From: Actinokineospora terrae
GTDB taxonomy: Bacteria; Actinomycetota; Actinomycetes; Mycobacteriales; Pseudonocardiaceae
DNA: 64,000 bases
Assembly: GCF_900111175.1 (NCBI RefSeq)
Contig: NZ_FOGI01000004.1
Span: 496,001 to 560,000, forward strand
Direction: 5' to 3'
This document shows, piece after piece, positions 33,171 through 40,713 of the stretch (positions are counted from its first letter, which is position 1; every line of letters begins with the position of its first letter). The notes under the pieces were generated by a model that saw nothing but the letters and a program-made list of their open reading frames with translations, ran no database searches and was not told the DNA's origin. The position numbers and the translations under genes are program-made.

Positions 33171-34622
33171 TTGCGAATCGCCCAAGCACGTACACACAGA
33201 AGAAGTCTCCTGACGTTCCTGGCCGTTCTGATAGCCAGCTCGTCACTGGCCGGCATCCCGGCGACGGCCGCCGCGGAACCCGCGGCACCTGCTACCGAGC
33301 CTGGCCATCTCGGCCACGCGTACCAACCGAGCGGTGGCTCGTTGACTGGTTTCGGCCTGCCGCCGAAGCCGCCCGCCAAACTGGATGCCCGACTGGACCC
33401 GGCGCAGGCGCGGAAGCGGTCACGGGATCGCGCGCTCGCGACCAAGCAGTTCTCGTACCGGGACACCTCGGCCGTACCGCTCGACCAGTCCGGCGCGTTG
33501 GTCCCGTCGAGCCAAACCGATGCCGTCCCCATCACCGCGGCGACCCCGCCGCAGGTGGGCAGGGAGTGCCTGCAGCAGCCTGGGGTTTTCGGGGAAGCGG
33601 GGCGTGTCCACAACCGGTTCGTCTGGTGCCAGCGCTACATCACCGGCAACATCTACGAGCGGCTGGTCGAGGGGCGGCCCGTGGAAGTCGGTCGGAGCTA
33701 TTTCACCTTCGAGGCGGTGGGTATCGGGAGTCCGAACTCCCGCGATATCAAGGTCTACTTCCGCAATGTGCCGGGATCGGTCCGGTACACCGGCTGGTCG
33801 CTGATCGAGCGGTACACCGTGGCGCCGTACCTGAACTGGGCGGTGCTGCCGGACTGCACGCAGACCGACCAATACTGCTTCGCCAGTGACGGGGCGACCG
33901 CGCACAGCTTCCAGACGTGGGACTCGAACAACCCGTGGGTGGACTGGACTATCTCGTCGAACGCCAAGGGCGCCGACCCGGCTGATCCCGACAAGGTGCT
34001 CTACCACGACTGGCACTGGCACGGGGAGGGCTCGGGCGGGGATTTCGTCTACACCCCGGCGTTGTCCCAGGACTACGGGCTGCGTTGTGACTCGGCGGAC
34101 TACTTCTCGTTGTTCGGCTTCCGGTACCCGGCAGCCTGCATCTTCAACGACGTCGTCCCGCACCTGCAGTACGACGTCGGCGACAGCCGGGTCACGACGG
34201 TCGCGCAGCACATCCGGGACGCCCAGGACCGGCCGGACACCACGTACCCGACCGAGGACCACGCCAAGCTCATCCCCGGGAAGTTCACCGGGAACCGCGA
34301 GGCTCCTGGTCTGCACCGGGTGCCGGGTGACGGTTCGATCAAGGCCGACAACACCCGGCTCAAGGATGCCGCCTGCCTGCGGACTCCCCCGTACGAGAAC
34401 ACCGGGCTGCCGGTGCCGCCGGTGTCGGGTGTGGAGGACTGCGACGAGTACCCGTTCGCCACCACCGAGGAAGGTGCGGCGAACTACTTCTACGACTTCT
34501 CGGTCCGTGCCCTGCCCCGCGCGCAGAACCGCTCCGCCGGCGGCTTGCTGAACTGGTACTACTTCCGCGACAGGGTCCTCTACTACCAGAACGACGAATT
34601 CTACACCGAGATCCGCCCATGA
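33171..34622 (+). CDS. secreted NucA/NucB-type deoxyribonuclease domain protein
   Basis: 483 residues. TTG 33171 has GGAGGAA seven bases upstream and leads into a signal peptide (RSLLTFLAVLIASSSLAGIPATAAAE). Residues 60-330 are a large beta-rich region with many aromatic residues and paired Cys; the C-terminal part (about 380-483) holds CDEYPFATTEEGA, the catalytic signature of NucA/NucB DNases, with an Asp/Glu pair for metal. The aromatic sequence LLNWYYFRDRVLYYQNDEFY ends the protein. It is probably a DNA-degrading extracellular enzyme for nutrient scavenging, interbacterial attack or developmental DNA turnover. No immunity gene is evident, so a toxin role is less likely. Confidence 0.82.
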   Translation: MRIAQARTHRRSLLTFLAVLIASSSLAGIPATAAAEPAAPATEPGHLGHAYQPSGGSLTGFGLPPKPPAKLDARLDPAQARKRSRDRALATKQFSYRDTSAVPLDQSGALVPSSQTDAVPITAATPPQVGRECLQQPGVFGEAGRVHNRFVWCQRYITGNIYERLVEGRPVEVGRSYFTFEAVGIGSPNSRDIKVYFRNVPGSVRYTGWSLIERYTVAPYLNWAVLPDCTQTDQYCFASDGATAHSFQTWDSNNPWVDWTISSNAKGADPADPDKVLYHDWHWHGEGSGGDFVYTPALSQDYGLRCDSADYFSLFGFRYPAACIFNDVVPHLQYDVGDSRVTTVAQHIRDAQDRPDTTYPTEDHAKLIPGKFTGNREAPGLHRVPGDGSIKADNTRLKDAACLRTPPYENTGLPVPPVSGVEDCDEYPFATTEEGAANYFYDFSVRALPRAQNRSAGGLLNWYYFRDRVLYYQNDEFYTEIRP

Positions 34623-34645
34623 CCGATCCGTCACGACCGTGACCG

Positions 34646-34685
34646 ACTGACTCATCCGCGGCTCAACCGCCGTGGATGAGTCAGT
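34646..34685. terminator. bidirectional terminator between nuclease and DUF4233 genes
   Basis: ACTGACTCATCC (34646-34657) / GGATGAGTCAGT (34674-34685), 12 bp plus an inner GCGG/CCGC arm. The stop codon of the DUF4233 gene is part of the stem. Confidence 0.75.
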
Positions 34686-35073
34686 TCGTGTGAGCCTGGT
34701 CAGGCGGGGGTTGTTGGCTGGCGAGGCGGCCTTCGGTGAGGCGTTTGAGGACGTCGTGGCGGGCCCAGAGCATCCAGGTCCAGCCTAGGGCGAAGACGAC
34801 GGCGACTATGCCTAGGGCGGAGTCGATGAAGAAGCCGCCGAGCATGACGATCTGTAGGCCCGCGGCCAGATAGAGGCCCCAGGGGCGGCCTACGAAGGCG
34901 CAGGCCAGGATCAGGACTAGAGCCATGATGCCGACTGACCAGCCCTGCCAGGTGGCTAGGCCGCCGTCTGACTTGGCGACTACGAGTAGGGCCAGGAGTA
35001 CTACGAGGGCTTCCAGGATGAGGACCGCGGACATGACGCCGCGGAAGCCCTTCATGGGGTCGGGGGGTGTCAT
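34681..35073 (-). CDS. DUF4233 membrane protein
   Basis: 130-residue membrane protein with four predicted helices (VMSAVLILEALVVLLALLVV, then segments around 45-62, 68-85, 88-105), an N-terminal MKGFRG and a charged tail. It corresponds to the small membrane gene located after folC in mycobacteria. The ATG overlaps the folC stop as ATGA, so it is co-expressed with folC. Function unknown. Confidence 0.9.
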   Translation of the reverse strand: MTPPDPMKGFRGVMSAVLILEALVVLLALLVVAKSDGGLATWQGWSVGIMALVLILACAFVGRPWGLYLAAGLQIVMLGGFFIDSALGIVAVVFALGWTWMLWARHDVLKRLTEGRLASQQPPPDQAHTN

Positions 35074-36419
35074 GCGGGGTCCTTGCCGAAGAGGGCTCGG
35101 ACCTCGCCTGCGGTGACGACCGAGCCGGTGACGATGACGCCGGTGCCGGAGAGGGGTTCGTCGGGGTCTTCGGTCTCTTCGGCGAGTTCGATGGCAGCGT
35201 TGACGGCGCTCGTCAGGTGTGAGTACACGCTGACGCGTTCGTCGCCGTAGATGTCGGTGGCGATGTTGGCGAGGTGGTCCGGGTCCATCGCGCGGGTCGA
35301 CGAGTTGGTGGTGATGACTACCTCGGTGAGCACGGGCTCTAGCGCGGAGAGGATGCCTGCGGCGTCCTTGTCGGCCATCACGCTGACTACGCCGACGAGC
35401 TTGCGGAAGCCGAACTCGGCGTCGAGGGCCTTGGCCAGGGCGGCCGCCCCGTGGGGGTTGTGGGCCGCGTCCACGAAGACGCTCGGGGCCGTGCGGACAC
35501 GCTCTAGGCGGCCCGGGCTGACTACGGACGCGAAGCCCTCGCGGATGGCCTCGACGTCCAGCTGCCGTTGAGCTCCAGCACCGAAGAAGGCCTCGACAGC
35601 GGCTAGAGCGAGAGCGGCGTTGGTGGCCTGGTGCTCGCCGTGCAGCGGTAGGAAGATCTCGTCGTAGACGCCGCCGAGGCCCTGTAGGCGTAGGACCTGC
35701 CCGCCGACTGCTACGTCGTGGTTGAGGACGCCGAACTCCAGGCCCTGCCGGGCGACGGTGGCGTCAACCTTCGTCGCTTGCTCGATCAGCACCCGGGCGA
35801 CCTCGGGGGTCTGCTCGGCGAGCAGCGCGATGGAGTCGGGCTTGATGATCCCGGCCTTCTCCCCCGCGATGCCCAGGATGTCCGGCCCCAGGTAGTCGAC
35901 GTGGTCGATGCCGATCGGGGTGATCACCGCGACCTTGCCGTCAGCGACGTTGGTGGCGTCCCACGCGCCGCCGAGGCCGGTCTCGACCACGGCGACGTCG
36001 ACGGGGGCGTCGGCGAAGGCGGCGTACGCCATCGCGGTGAGGATCTCGAACTTGCTCAGCCGGATGTCCGAGCCCGCGTCGACCATCGCGATGTACGGCT
36101 CGATGTCGCGGAACACCTCGACGTAGCGCTCGGGGTCGATCGGCGCGTTGTCCAGGCTGATGCGCTCGGTGACCGACTGTAGGTGCGGGCTGGTGAACCG
36201 ACCGGTGCGCACCCCCAGCCGGGTGAGCAGTGCGTCAATCATCCGGGTGACCGAGGTCTTGCCGTTGGTCCCCGCGATGTGCACCACCGGGTACGCCCGC
36301 TGCGGAGACCCGAGCAGGTCGACCAGCGCGGCGATGCGCGCCAGCGACGGCTCGATCTTGGTCTCCGGCCAGCGGGTGTCCAGCTCCGACTCGACCTGAC
36401 GCAGTTCTTCCAGACTCAC
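35070..36419 (-). CDS. folC: bifunctional folylpolyglutamate/dihydrofolate synthase
   Basis: 449-residue enzyme that adds glutamate to dihydropteroate and folates. Mur-ligase layout: P-loop HIAGTNGKTSVTRM near residue 46-60, the dihydrofolate site region AVVETGLGG, and the C-terminal domain with VDAAHNPHG. GTG 36419 lacks a strong Shine-Dalgarno. In the ancestral order folC follows valS directly; here an XRE/DUF397 module and a small gene lie between. Confidence 0.95.
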   Translation of the reverse strand: MSLEELRQVESELDTRWPETKIEPSLARIAALVDLLGSPQRAYPVVHIAGTNGKTSVTRMIDALLTRLGVRTGRFTSPHLQSVTERISLDNAPIDPERYVEVFRDIEPYIAMVDAGSDIRLSKFEILTAMAYAAFADAPVDVAVVETGLGGAWDATNVADGKVAVITPIGIDHVDYLGPDILGIAGEKAGIIKPDSIALLAEQTPEVARVLIEQATKVDATVARQGLEFGVLNHDVAVGGQVLRLQGLGGVYDEIFLPLHGEHQATNAALALAAVEAFFGAGAQRQLDVEAIREGFASVVSPGRLERVRTAPSVFVDAAHNPHGAAALAKALDAEFGFRKLVGVVSVMADKDAAGILSALEPVLTEVVITTNSSTRAMDPDHLANIATDIYGDERVSVYSHLTSAVNAAIELAEETEDPDEPLSGTGVIVTGSVVTAGEVRALFGKDPA

Positions 36420-36421
36420 GC

Positions 36422-36661
36422 CTAGAGCGTACGGAGGGCCCGCACGAACGAGGCGACGGGGAAGGCCAGGGCGGGGCCGTCGGGGTTCTTGGAGTCCCGC
36501 ACAGCGGTCACGGCCGGGCTCTGCGCAACCTCGACGCAGTTGGCGTTGGTGCCACTACGGCTGGACTTGCGCCAGACGAAGCCCACCTCGACGCAGTCAG
36601 CGTTCGAGCCGCTCCGGCTGGACTTGCGCCACACGATCGAAGCCCGGTCCACCGCGTTCAT
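36422..36661 (-). CDS. DUF397 protein with duplicated motif
   Basis: 79-residue DUF397 protein, the usual small partner of XRE/DUF5753 regulators. The motif WRKSSRSG-x-N-x-x-CVEV occurs twice, at a spacing of exactly 19 residues, whereas the family normally has it once; the C-terminal half VAVRDSKNPDGPALAF-like segment is single. ATG 36661 has GAGG six bases upstream; GTG 36673 (overlapping the regulator stop as GTGA) is the alternative and adds four residues. It is co-transcribed with the regulator and ends next to folC, 2 bp away. Confidence 0.85.
   Translation of the reverse strand: MNAVDRASIVWRKSSRSGSNADCVEVGFVWRKSSRSGTNANCVEVAQSPAVTAVRDSKNPDGPALAFPVASFVRALRTL
36529..36631. repeat. 57-bp tandem duplication within DUF397 gene
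   Basis: Two copies, 57 bp apart, of a sequence whose shared parts include CCTCGACGCAGT (36529 and 36586) and CGGCTGGACTTGCGCCA. It produces the repeated 19-residue motif. The copies have diverged at several positions, so the duplication is not recent. Confidence 0.75.
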
Positions 36662-36669
36662 CAAGATCC

Positions 36670-37518
36670 TCACTCTCGGTCGTGCTCCCGTGCGATGGTC
36701 GCAACGAGTTCCGCCGACTTGGCGGGGCTCAGAGCCAACCCGCTCAGGGTATCGGCCTCAGTCCGAAAGAACTCGACCTGTTCGGGTTCTTCCAGGAAGA
36801 GACCGGAAATCTTGTGATCCAAGTAGACCACCGGCTTGTTGCGCTCGAAGTCCAACAGCGTGAATGAACCGTCAAGACCGGAGTGGCCACGTAGCGATGC
36901 GGGCAACACTTGGAGAGACGTCGTCGCCTGTTCTGCCACTTCCAGAAGTCGTCGCAACTGCCGCGCCATGACCTTGGGGCTGCCCAGCACGCGTCGCAGG
37001 ACCAACTCGTCAACGATCATGTGCAGCGTGGGTGGCTCGTCCTTGGTGAGGATGACTTGGCGAGCAAGCCGTGCAGCCACACGAGAGTCGATGTCCACAT
37101 CCGACACGTTGCATACCCGCATGAGGGCTCGGATGTAGTCACCAGTTTGGACCAGGCCCGGGATCAACAACGGCTGAGAAGTCGTGATCGAGGTGGCCTC
37201 ACGCTCGATGCGCATGAGGGTTTTGGACTCCGCCGACAGGGCTGCCTGGTTCTCCCAGTAGCCTATGTCATCGGAACGTTCGGCCAACTTGACCAGACGG
37301 TCTCGATCCCTTCCGATCACTCGGTAGATCACGAGTAGGGACGCGACGTCGGCGGGCCTGATTCCCTGTTTGCCGGTCTCCATCCGGGAGATCTTGGACG
37401 CCTGCCACCCCAGCAGGTCGGCCACCTCCTTGCAGCTCATCTTCCGGCCCTCGCGCAGCACCCGCAGTTCGCCGCCGAGGCCCCTGCCGATGACAGTGGG
37501 TTGCTTCGAAGTAGCCAT
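36670..37518 (-). CDS. XRE-type regulator with DUF5753 domain
   Basis: 282-residue helix-turn-helix protein. HTH at about residues 15-70 (LRVLREGRKMSCKEVADLLGWQASKISRME), followed by DUF5753 (LIPGLVQTGDYIRALM and the VYLDH motif). ATG 37518 is chosen because AGGAGG lies seven bases upstream; ATG 37524 would start inside the ribosome site. Such proteins regulate a DUF397 partner, secondary metabolism or development in actinobacteria. It forms an operon with the DUF397 gene and is divergent from the 109-aa gene; an inverted repeat lies between. Confidence 0.9.
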   Translation of the reverse strand: MATSKQPTVIGRGLGGELRVLREGRKMSCKEVADLLGWQASKISRMETGKQGIRPADVASLLVIYRVIGRDRDRLVKLAERSDDIGYWENQAALSAESKTLMRIEREATSITTSQPLLIPGLVQTGDYIRALMRVCNVSDVDIDSRVAARLARQVILTKDEPPTLHMIVDELVLRRVLGSPKVMARQLRRLLEVAEQATTSLQVLPASLRGHSGLDGSFTLLDFERNKPVVYLDHKISGLFLEEPEQVEFFRTEADTLSGLALSPAKSAELVATIAREHDRE

Positions 37519-37615
37519 GTCCATCCCTCCTGATCTTGGGCCAACGGCGACAGTCTCTCGCATCTGAAGAGCAAAATCATTCACTCGATGGCGTCATTGT
37601 GATCCGACCCATCGT

Positions 37616-37644
37616 GATGCGATGCTGCCTAGGGTCGCATCGCA
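37616..37644. promoter_or_regulatory. inverted repeat in divergent promoter (candidate operator)
   Basis: GATGCGA (37616-37622) and TCGCATC (37635-37641) flank a TAGGGT element (37630-37635); a second register, TGCGAT/ATCGCA, also pairs. It lies between the divergent XRE regulator and the 109-aa gene, a normal place for an autoregulatory operator. Assignment to the XRE protein is inference. Confidence 0.4.
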
Positions 37645-37667
37645 ACGTTGCTATCGTGGAGGTACAA

Positions 37668-37997
37668 GTGCAGACGATCATTCCCGAGGACGAGCTCAAG
37701 CAGCAGATCGCCCAGGTCACGGCCGAGTGCGCGCCGCGCCGGTTCGCCGTCTACCAGGTGCAACGGGACGCGGACGGGCAGGCGCTGGACTTCGCCGTGC
37801 TCGGCTGGGGCATGGAGATCGCGGACGGGTTCGGCGAGGACTACGTCGAGCTGTTCGGCATGCCCGACCACAAGGGCGCGCGGCTGCGCGGGCAGTTCCA
37901 GTCCGCCGAGTCGGCGACGCGGGTGTTGGCGGGCAGCAGGCCGGTCGAGGTCCGGTGGGTCGACGAGGACCCCGACCAGCTCGCTAAGTCCGCGTAG
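37668..37997 (+). CDS. hypothetical protein, 109 aa
   Basis: 109-residue soluble protein, not recognised. GTG 37668 has GGAGG five bases upstream. It begins MQTIIPEDELKQQIAQVTAE and appears alpha/beta (RRFAVYQVQRDADGQALDF, EIADGFGEDYVELFG), Asp/Glu-rich, with no signal or membrane segment. It is divergent from the XRE/DUF397 pair and convergent with valS, with 17 bp between the two stops. It might be the regulated partner of the XRE module, or just a neighbour. Confidence 0.75.
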   Translation: MQTIIPEDELKQQIAQVTAECAPRRFAVYQVQRDADGQALDFAVLGWGMEIADGFGEDYVELFGMPDHKGARLRGQFQSAESATRVLAGSRPVEVRWVDEDPDQLAKSA

Positions 37998-38014
37998 GGA
38001 TCAACCGAGCGGGG

Positions 38015-40645
38015 TCAGCCCGCGGGCAGGGCGGCGAGCCTGGCCTGCACGCGGGCGATCTCGGCCTGGGCGGCGTCGCGCCGGGTCTGGATCTTGGCGA
38101 CGACGTCGGCCGGGGCCTTGTCGGTGAACTTGGAGTTGCCCAGCTTGGCCTCGCACTGCGCGAGTTCCTTCTCGGCGACCGTCAGGTCCTTGGTGAGCCG
38201 CTTGCGTTCCGCCGCAACGTCAATCGCGCCGGACAGGTCCAGCTCGACGGTGACGCTACCACCCGCGAGAGACACTTCCAGCGAAGCGCTCGCGGTGAAG
38301 TCCTCGCCGGGAACGTCCAACCGTGCCAGCGACGTGACAGCGCCAACGAGCGCCGTCAGGCCTGCCTCGTCCACACCGGACAACCGGGTCGCGACGCGCT
38401 GACTAGGCTTGACGCCCTGGTCGGCGCGGAAGCGGCGGATCTCGGTGATGAGCTTCTGCACGCCTTCGACCCGGCGGGTGGCGTCGGCGTCGGCAGCACT
38501 ACCGGAGGCGGTAGGCCACTCGGTGACGACGATGGACTCCTTGCCCGTCAACGCCTTCCACAGCACCTCGGTGATGAACGGCGTGATCGGGTGCAAGAGG
38601 CGCAGCACGGTGTCGAGCACGTGACCGAGCACCGCGCGGGTGGCCTCGGCGCGCGCGCCACCCTCGGCGATCTGCACCTTCGTCAGTTCGAGGTACCAGT
38701 CGCAGTAGAGGTCCCACGTGAAGTGGTAGAGCGCGTCGCAGATCTTCGCGAACTCGAACTTCTCGAACAGGGCATCCACTTCGGACACCAGCGCGTCGGC
38801 CTTGTCCAGGATCCACAGGTCCGCGTCCGTCAGCTGGTCGCGGGCGGGCACCGGGATGGCGGTGGTGGCGCCGTTCATCAAGGCGAAGCGGCTGGCGTTC
38901 CACAGCTTCGTGCCGAAGTTGCGCGACCCGGCGGCCCACTCTTCCGCCAGCGCCATGTCGCTACCGGGGTTCGCGCCGCGCGCGAGGGTGAAACGAGTGG
39001 CGTCGGCGCCGAAGCGGTCGAGCCAGTCCAGGGGGTCGAGCACGTTGCCGCGCGACTTGGACATCTTCTTACCCTGTGCGTCGCGGATAAGGCCGTGCAA
39101 GTACACGTGGTCGAACGGCTGCTTGCCGTCCATCGCGTAGAGGCCGAACATCATCATCCGGGCGACCCAGAAGAAGAGGATGTCGTAGCCGGTCGACAGG
39201 ACGCTCGTCGGATAGAACTTGGCGAGGTCATCGGTGCTGGCAGGCCAGCCGAGCGTCGACACGGGCCAGAGGCCCGAGGAGAACCACGTGTCGAGGACGT
39301 CCGGGTCCTGCGTCCAGCCGTCGCCGGTGGGGGGCTCCTCGTCGGGACCCACACACACGACCTCGTCGTTGGGCCCGTACCAAACCGGGATGCGGTGGCC
39401 CCACCACAGCTGCCGCGAGATGGTCCAGTCGTGCATGTTGTCGACCCAGTCGAAGTAGCGCTTGGCCAACTCCGGCGGGTGCACTTGGGTCCTACCGTCG
39501 CGGACAGCGTCACCTGCGGCGCGGGCCAGCGGCTCGACGTTGACCCACCACTGCAACGACAGGCGCGGCTCGACAACGGTGTCGCAGCGCGAGCAGTGCC
39601 CGACCGAGTGCAGGTACGGGCGCTTCTCCGCGACAATGCGGCCCTCTTCGCGCAACGCGGCCACCACGGCGGGGCGCGCCTCGAAGCGGTCCAGGCCCTC
39701 GAACGGGCCCTTGACCGTGATCACGCCGGTCAGGTCCATGACCGTCAGCGACGGCAGGTCGTGGCGGCGGCCGATCTCGAAGTCGTTGGGGTCGTGCGCG
39801 GGGGTGACCTTGACGGCGCCGGTACCGAACTCGGGGTCCACGTGCTCGTCCGCGACGATCGGGATACGCCTACCGGTCAGCGGCAGTGCGACCTCGGTGC
39901 CGATGAGGTGGCGGTAACGCTCGTCGTCCGGATGCACGGCGACGGCGGTGTCACCGAGCATGGTCTCCGCGCGTGTGGTGGCGACCACGATGGCGTTGTC
40001 ACCGTCGCCGTAGCGGATGGAGACGAGCTCGCCCTCGTCCTCGGAGTGCTCCACCTCGATGTCGGACAGCGCGGTGCGGCAGCGCGGGCACCAGTTGATG
40101 ATGCGCTCGGCGCGGTAGATCAGCTTGTCGTCATAGAGGCGCTTGAACACGGTCTGCACGGCGCGGGAAAGGCCCTCGTCCATCGTGAAGCGCTCACGCG
40201 ACCAGTCGACGCCGTCGCCGAGGCGCCGCATCTGGTCGAGGATCTTGCCGCCGTACTCGGCCTTCCACTCCCAGACCCGCTCGACGAACTTCTCCCGCCC
40301 CAGGTCGTGCCGCGACAGCCCCTGGCTCGCCAGCTGCCGCTCCACGACGTTCTGGGTCGCGATCCCCGCGTGGTCCATGCCGGGCAGCCACAGCACCTCG
40401 TAGCCCTGCATCCGCCGCCGCCGGGACAGCGCGTCCATCACCGTGTGGTTGAGCGCGTGCCCCATGTGGAGACTGCCCGTGACGTTAGGCGGCGGCAGCA
40501 CGATCGTGAACGGCGGCTTCTCACTCGCGGCGTCCGCGGTGAAGTACCCAGCCGCTACCCAGCCCTCGTACAGCTCCGCCTCTACCGCTGCCGGCTCCCA
40601 GGCCGGGGGAAGGTCAGAGCTGGGCAAGGTGGGGTTATCAGTCAC
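38015..40645 (-). CDS. valS: valyl-tRNA synthetase (bacterial type)
   Basis: 876-residue class I synthetase charging tRNA-Val, with proofreading of threonine. HIGH motif is [13 protein letters not shown] near residue 52-64, the CP1 editing domain follows (about 200-340), KMSKS appears as [14 protein letters not shown] near 540, then the anticodon domain and the C-terminal coiled coil ([19 protein letters not shown]) typical of bacterial ValRS. GTG 40645. It is divergent from a second, different ValRS gene with 68 bp between. Confidence 0.97.
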   Translation of the reverse strand: MTDNPTLPSSDLPPAWEPAAVEAELYEGWVAAGYFTADAASEKPPFTIVLPPPNVTGSLHMGHALNHTVMDALSRRRRMQGYEVLWLPGMDHAGIATQNVVERQLASQGLSRHDLGREKFVERVWEWKAEYGGKILDQMRRLGDGVDWSRERFTMDEGLSRAVQTVFKRLYDDKLIYRAERIINWCPRCRTALSDIEVEHSEDEGELVSIRYGDGDNAIVVATTRAETMLGDTAVAVHPDDERYRHLIGTEVALPLTGRRIPIVADEHVDPEFGTGAVKVTPAHDPNDFEIGRRHDLPSLTVMDLTGVITVKGPFEGLDRFEARPAVVAALREEGRIVAEKRPYLHSVGHCSRCDTVVEPRLSLQWWVNVEPLARAAGDAVRDGRTQVHPPELAKRYFDWVDNMHDWTISRQLWWGHRIPVWYGPNDEVVCVGPDEEPPTGDGWTQDPDVLDTWFSSGLWPVSTLGWPASTDDLAKFYPTSVLSTGYDILFFWVARMMMFGLYAMDGKQPFDHVYLHGLIRDAQGKKMSKSRGNVLDPLDWLDRFGADATRFTLARGANPGSDMALAEEWAAGSRNFGTKLWNASRFALMNGATTAIPVPARDQLTDADLWILDKADALVSEVDALFEKFEFAKICDALYHFTWDLYCDWYLELTKVQIAEGGARAEATRAVLGHVLDTVLRLLHPITPFITEVLWKALTGKESIVVTEWPTASGSAADADATRRVEGVQKLITEIRRFRADQGVKPSQRVATRLSGVDEAGLTALVGAVTSLARLDVPGEDFTASASLEVSLAGGSVTVELDLSGAIDVAAERKRLTKDLTVAEKELAQCEAKLGNSKFTDKAPADVVAKIQTRRDAAQAEIARVQARLAALPAG

Positions 40646-40713
40646 GGCACGAGTCTACGAAGGCCAGCGAAAACAAGTCGAACCGGGCGCTCGGTGGTGA
40701 CTACCCTCCGCGC

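Noticed and set aside
33171..34622. Polymorphic toxin with immunity gene
   Set aside because: Ordinary Sec signal, no adjacent small immunity gene downstream and a terminator directly after it.
40646..40713. T-box leader before the second ValRS
   Set aside because: Only 68 bp with neither the T-box sequence nor a specifier loop.
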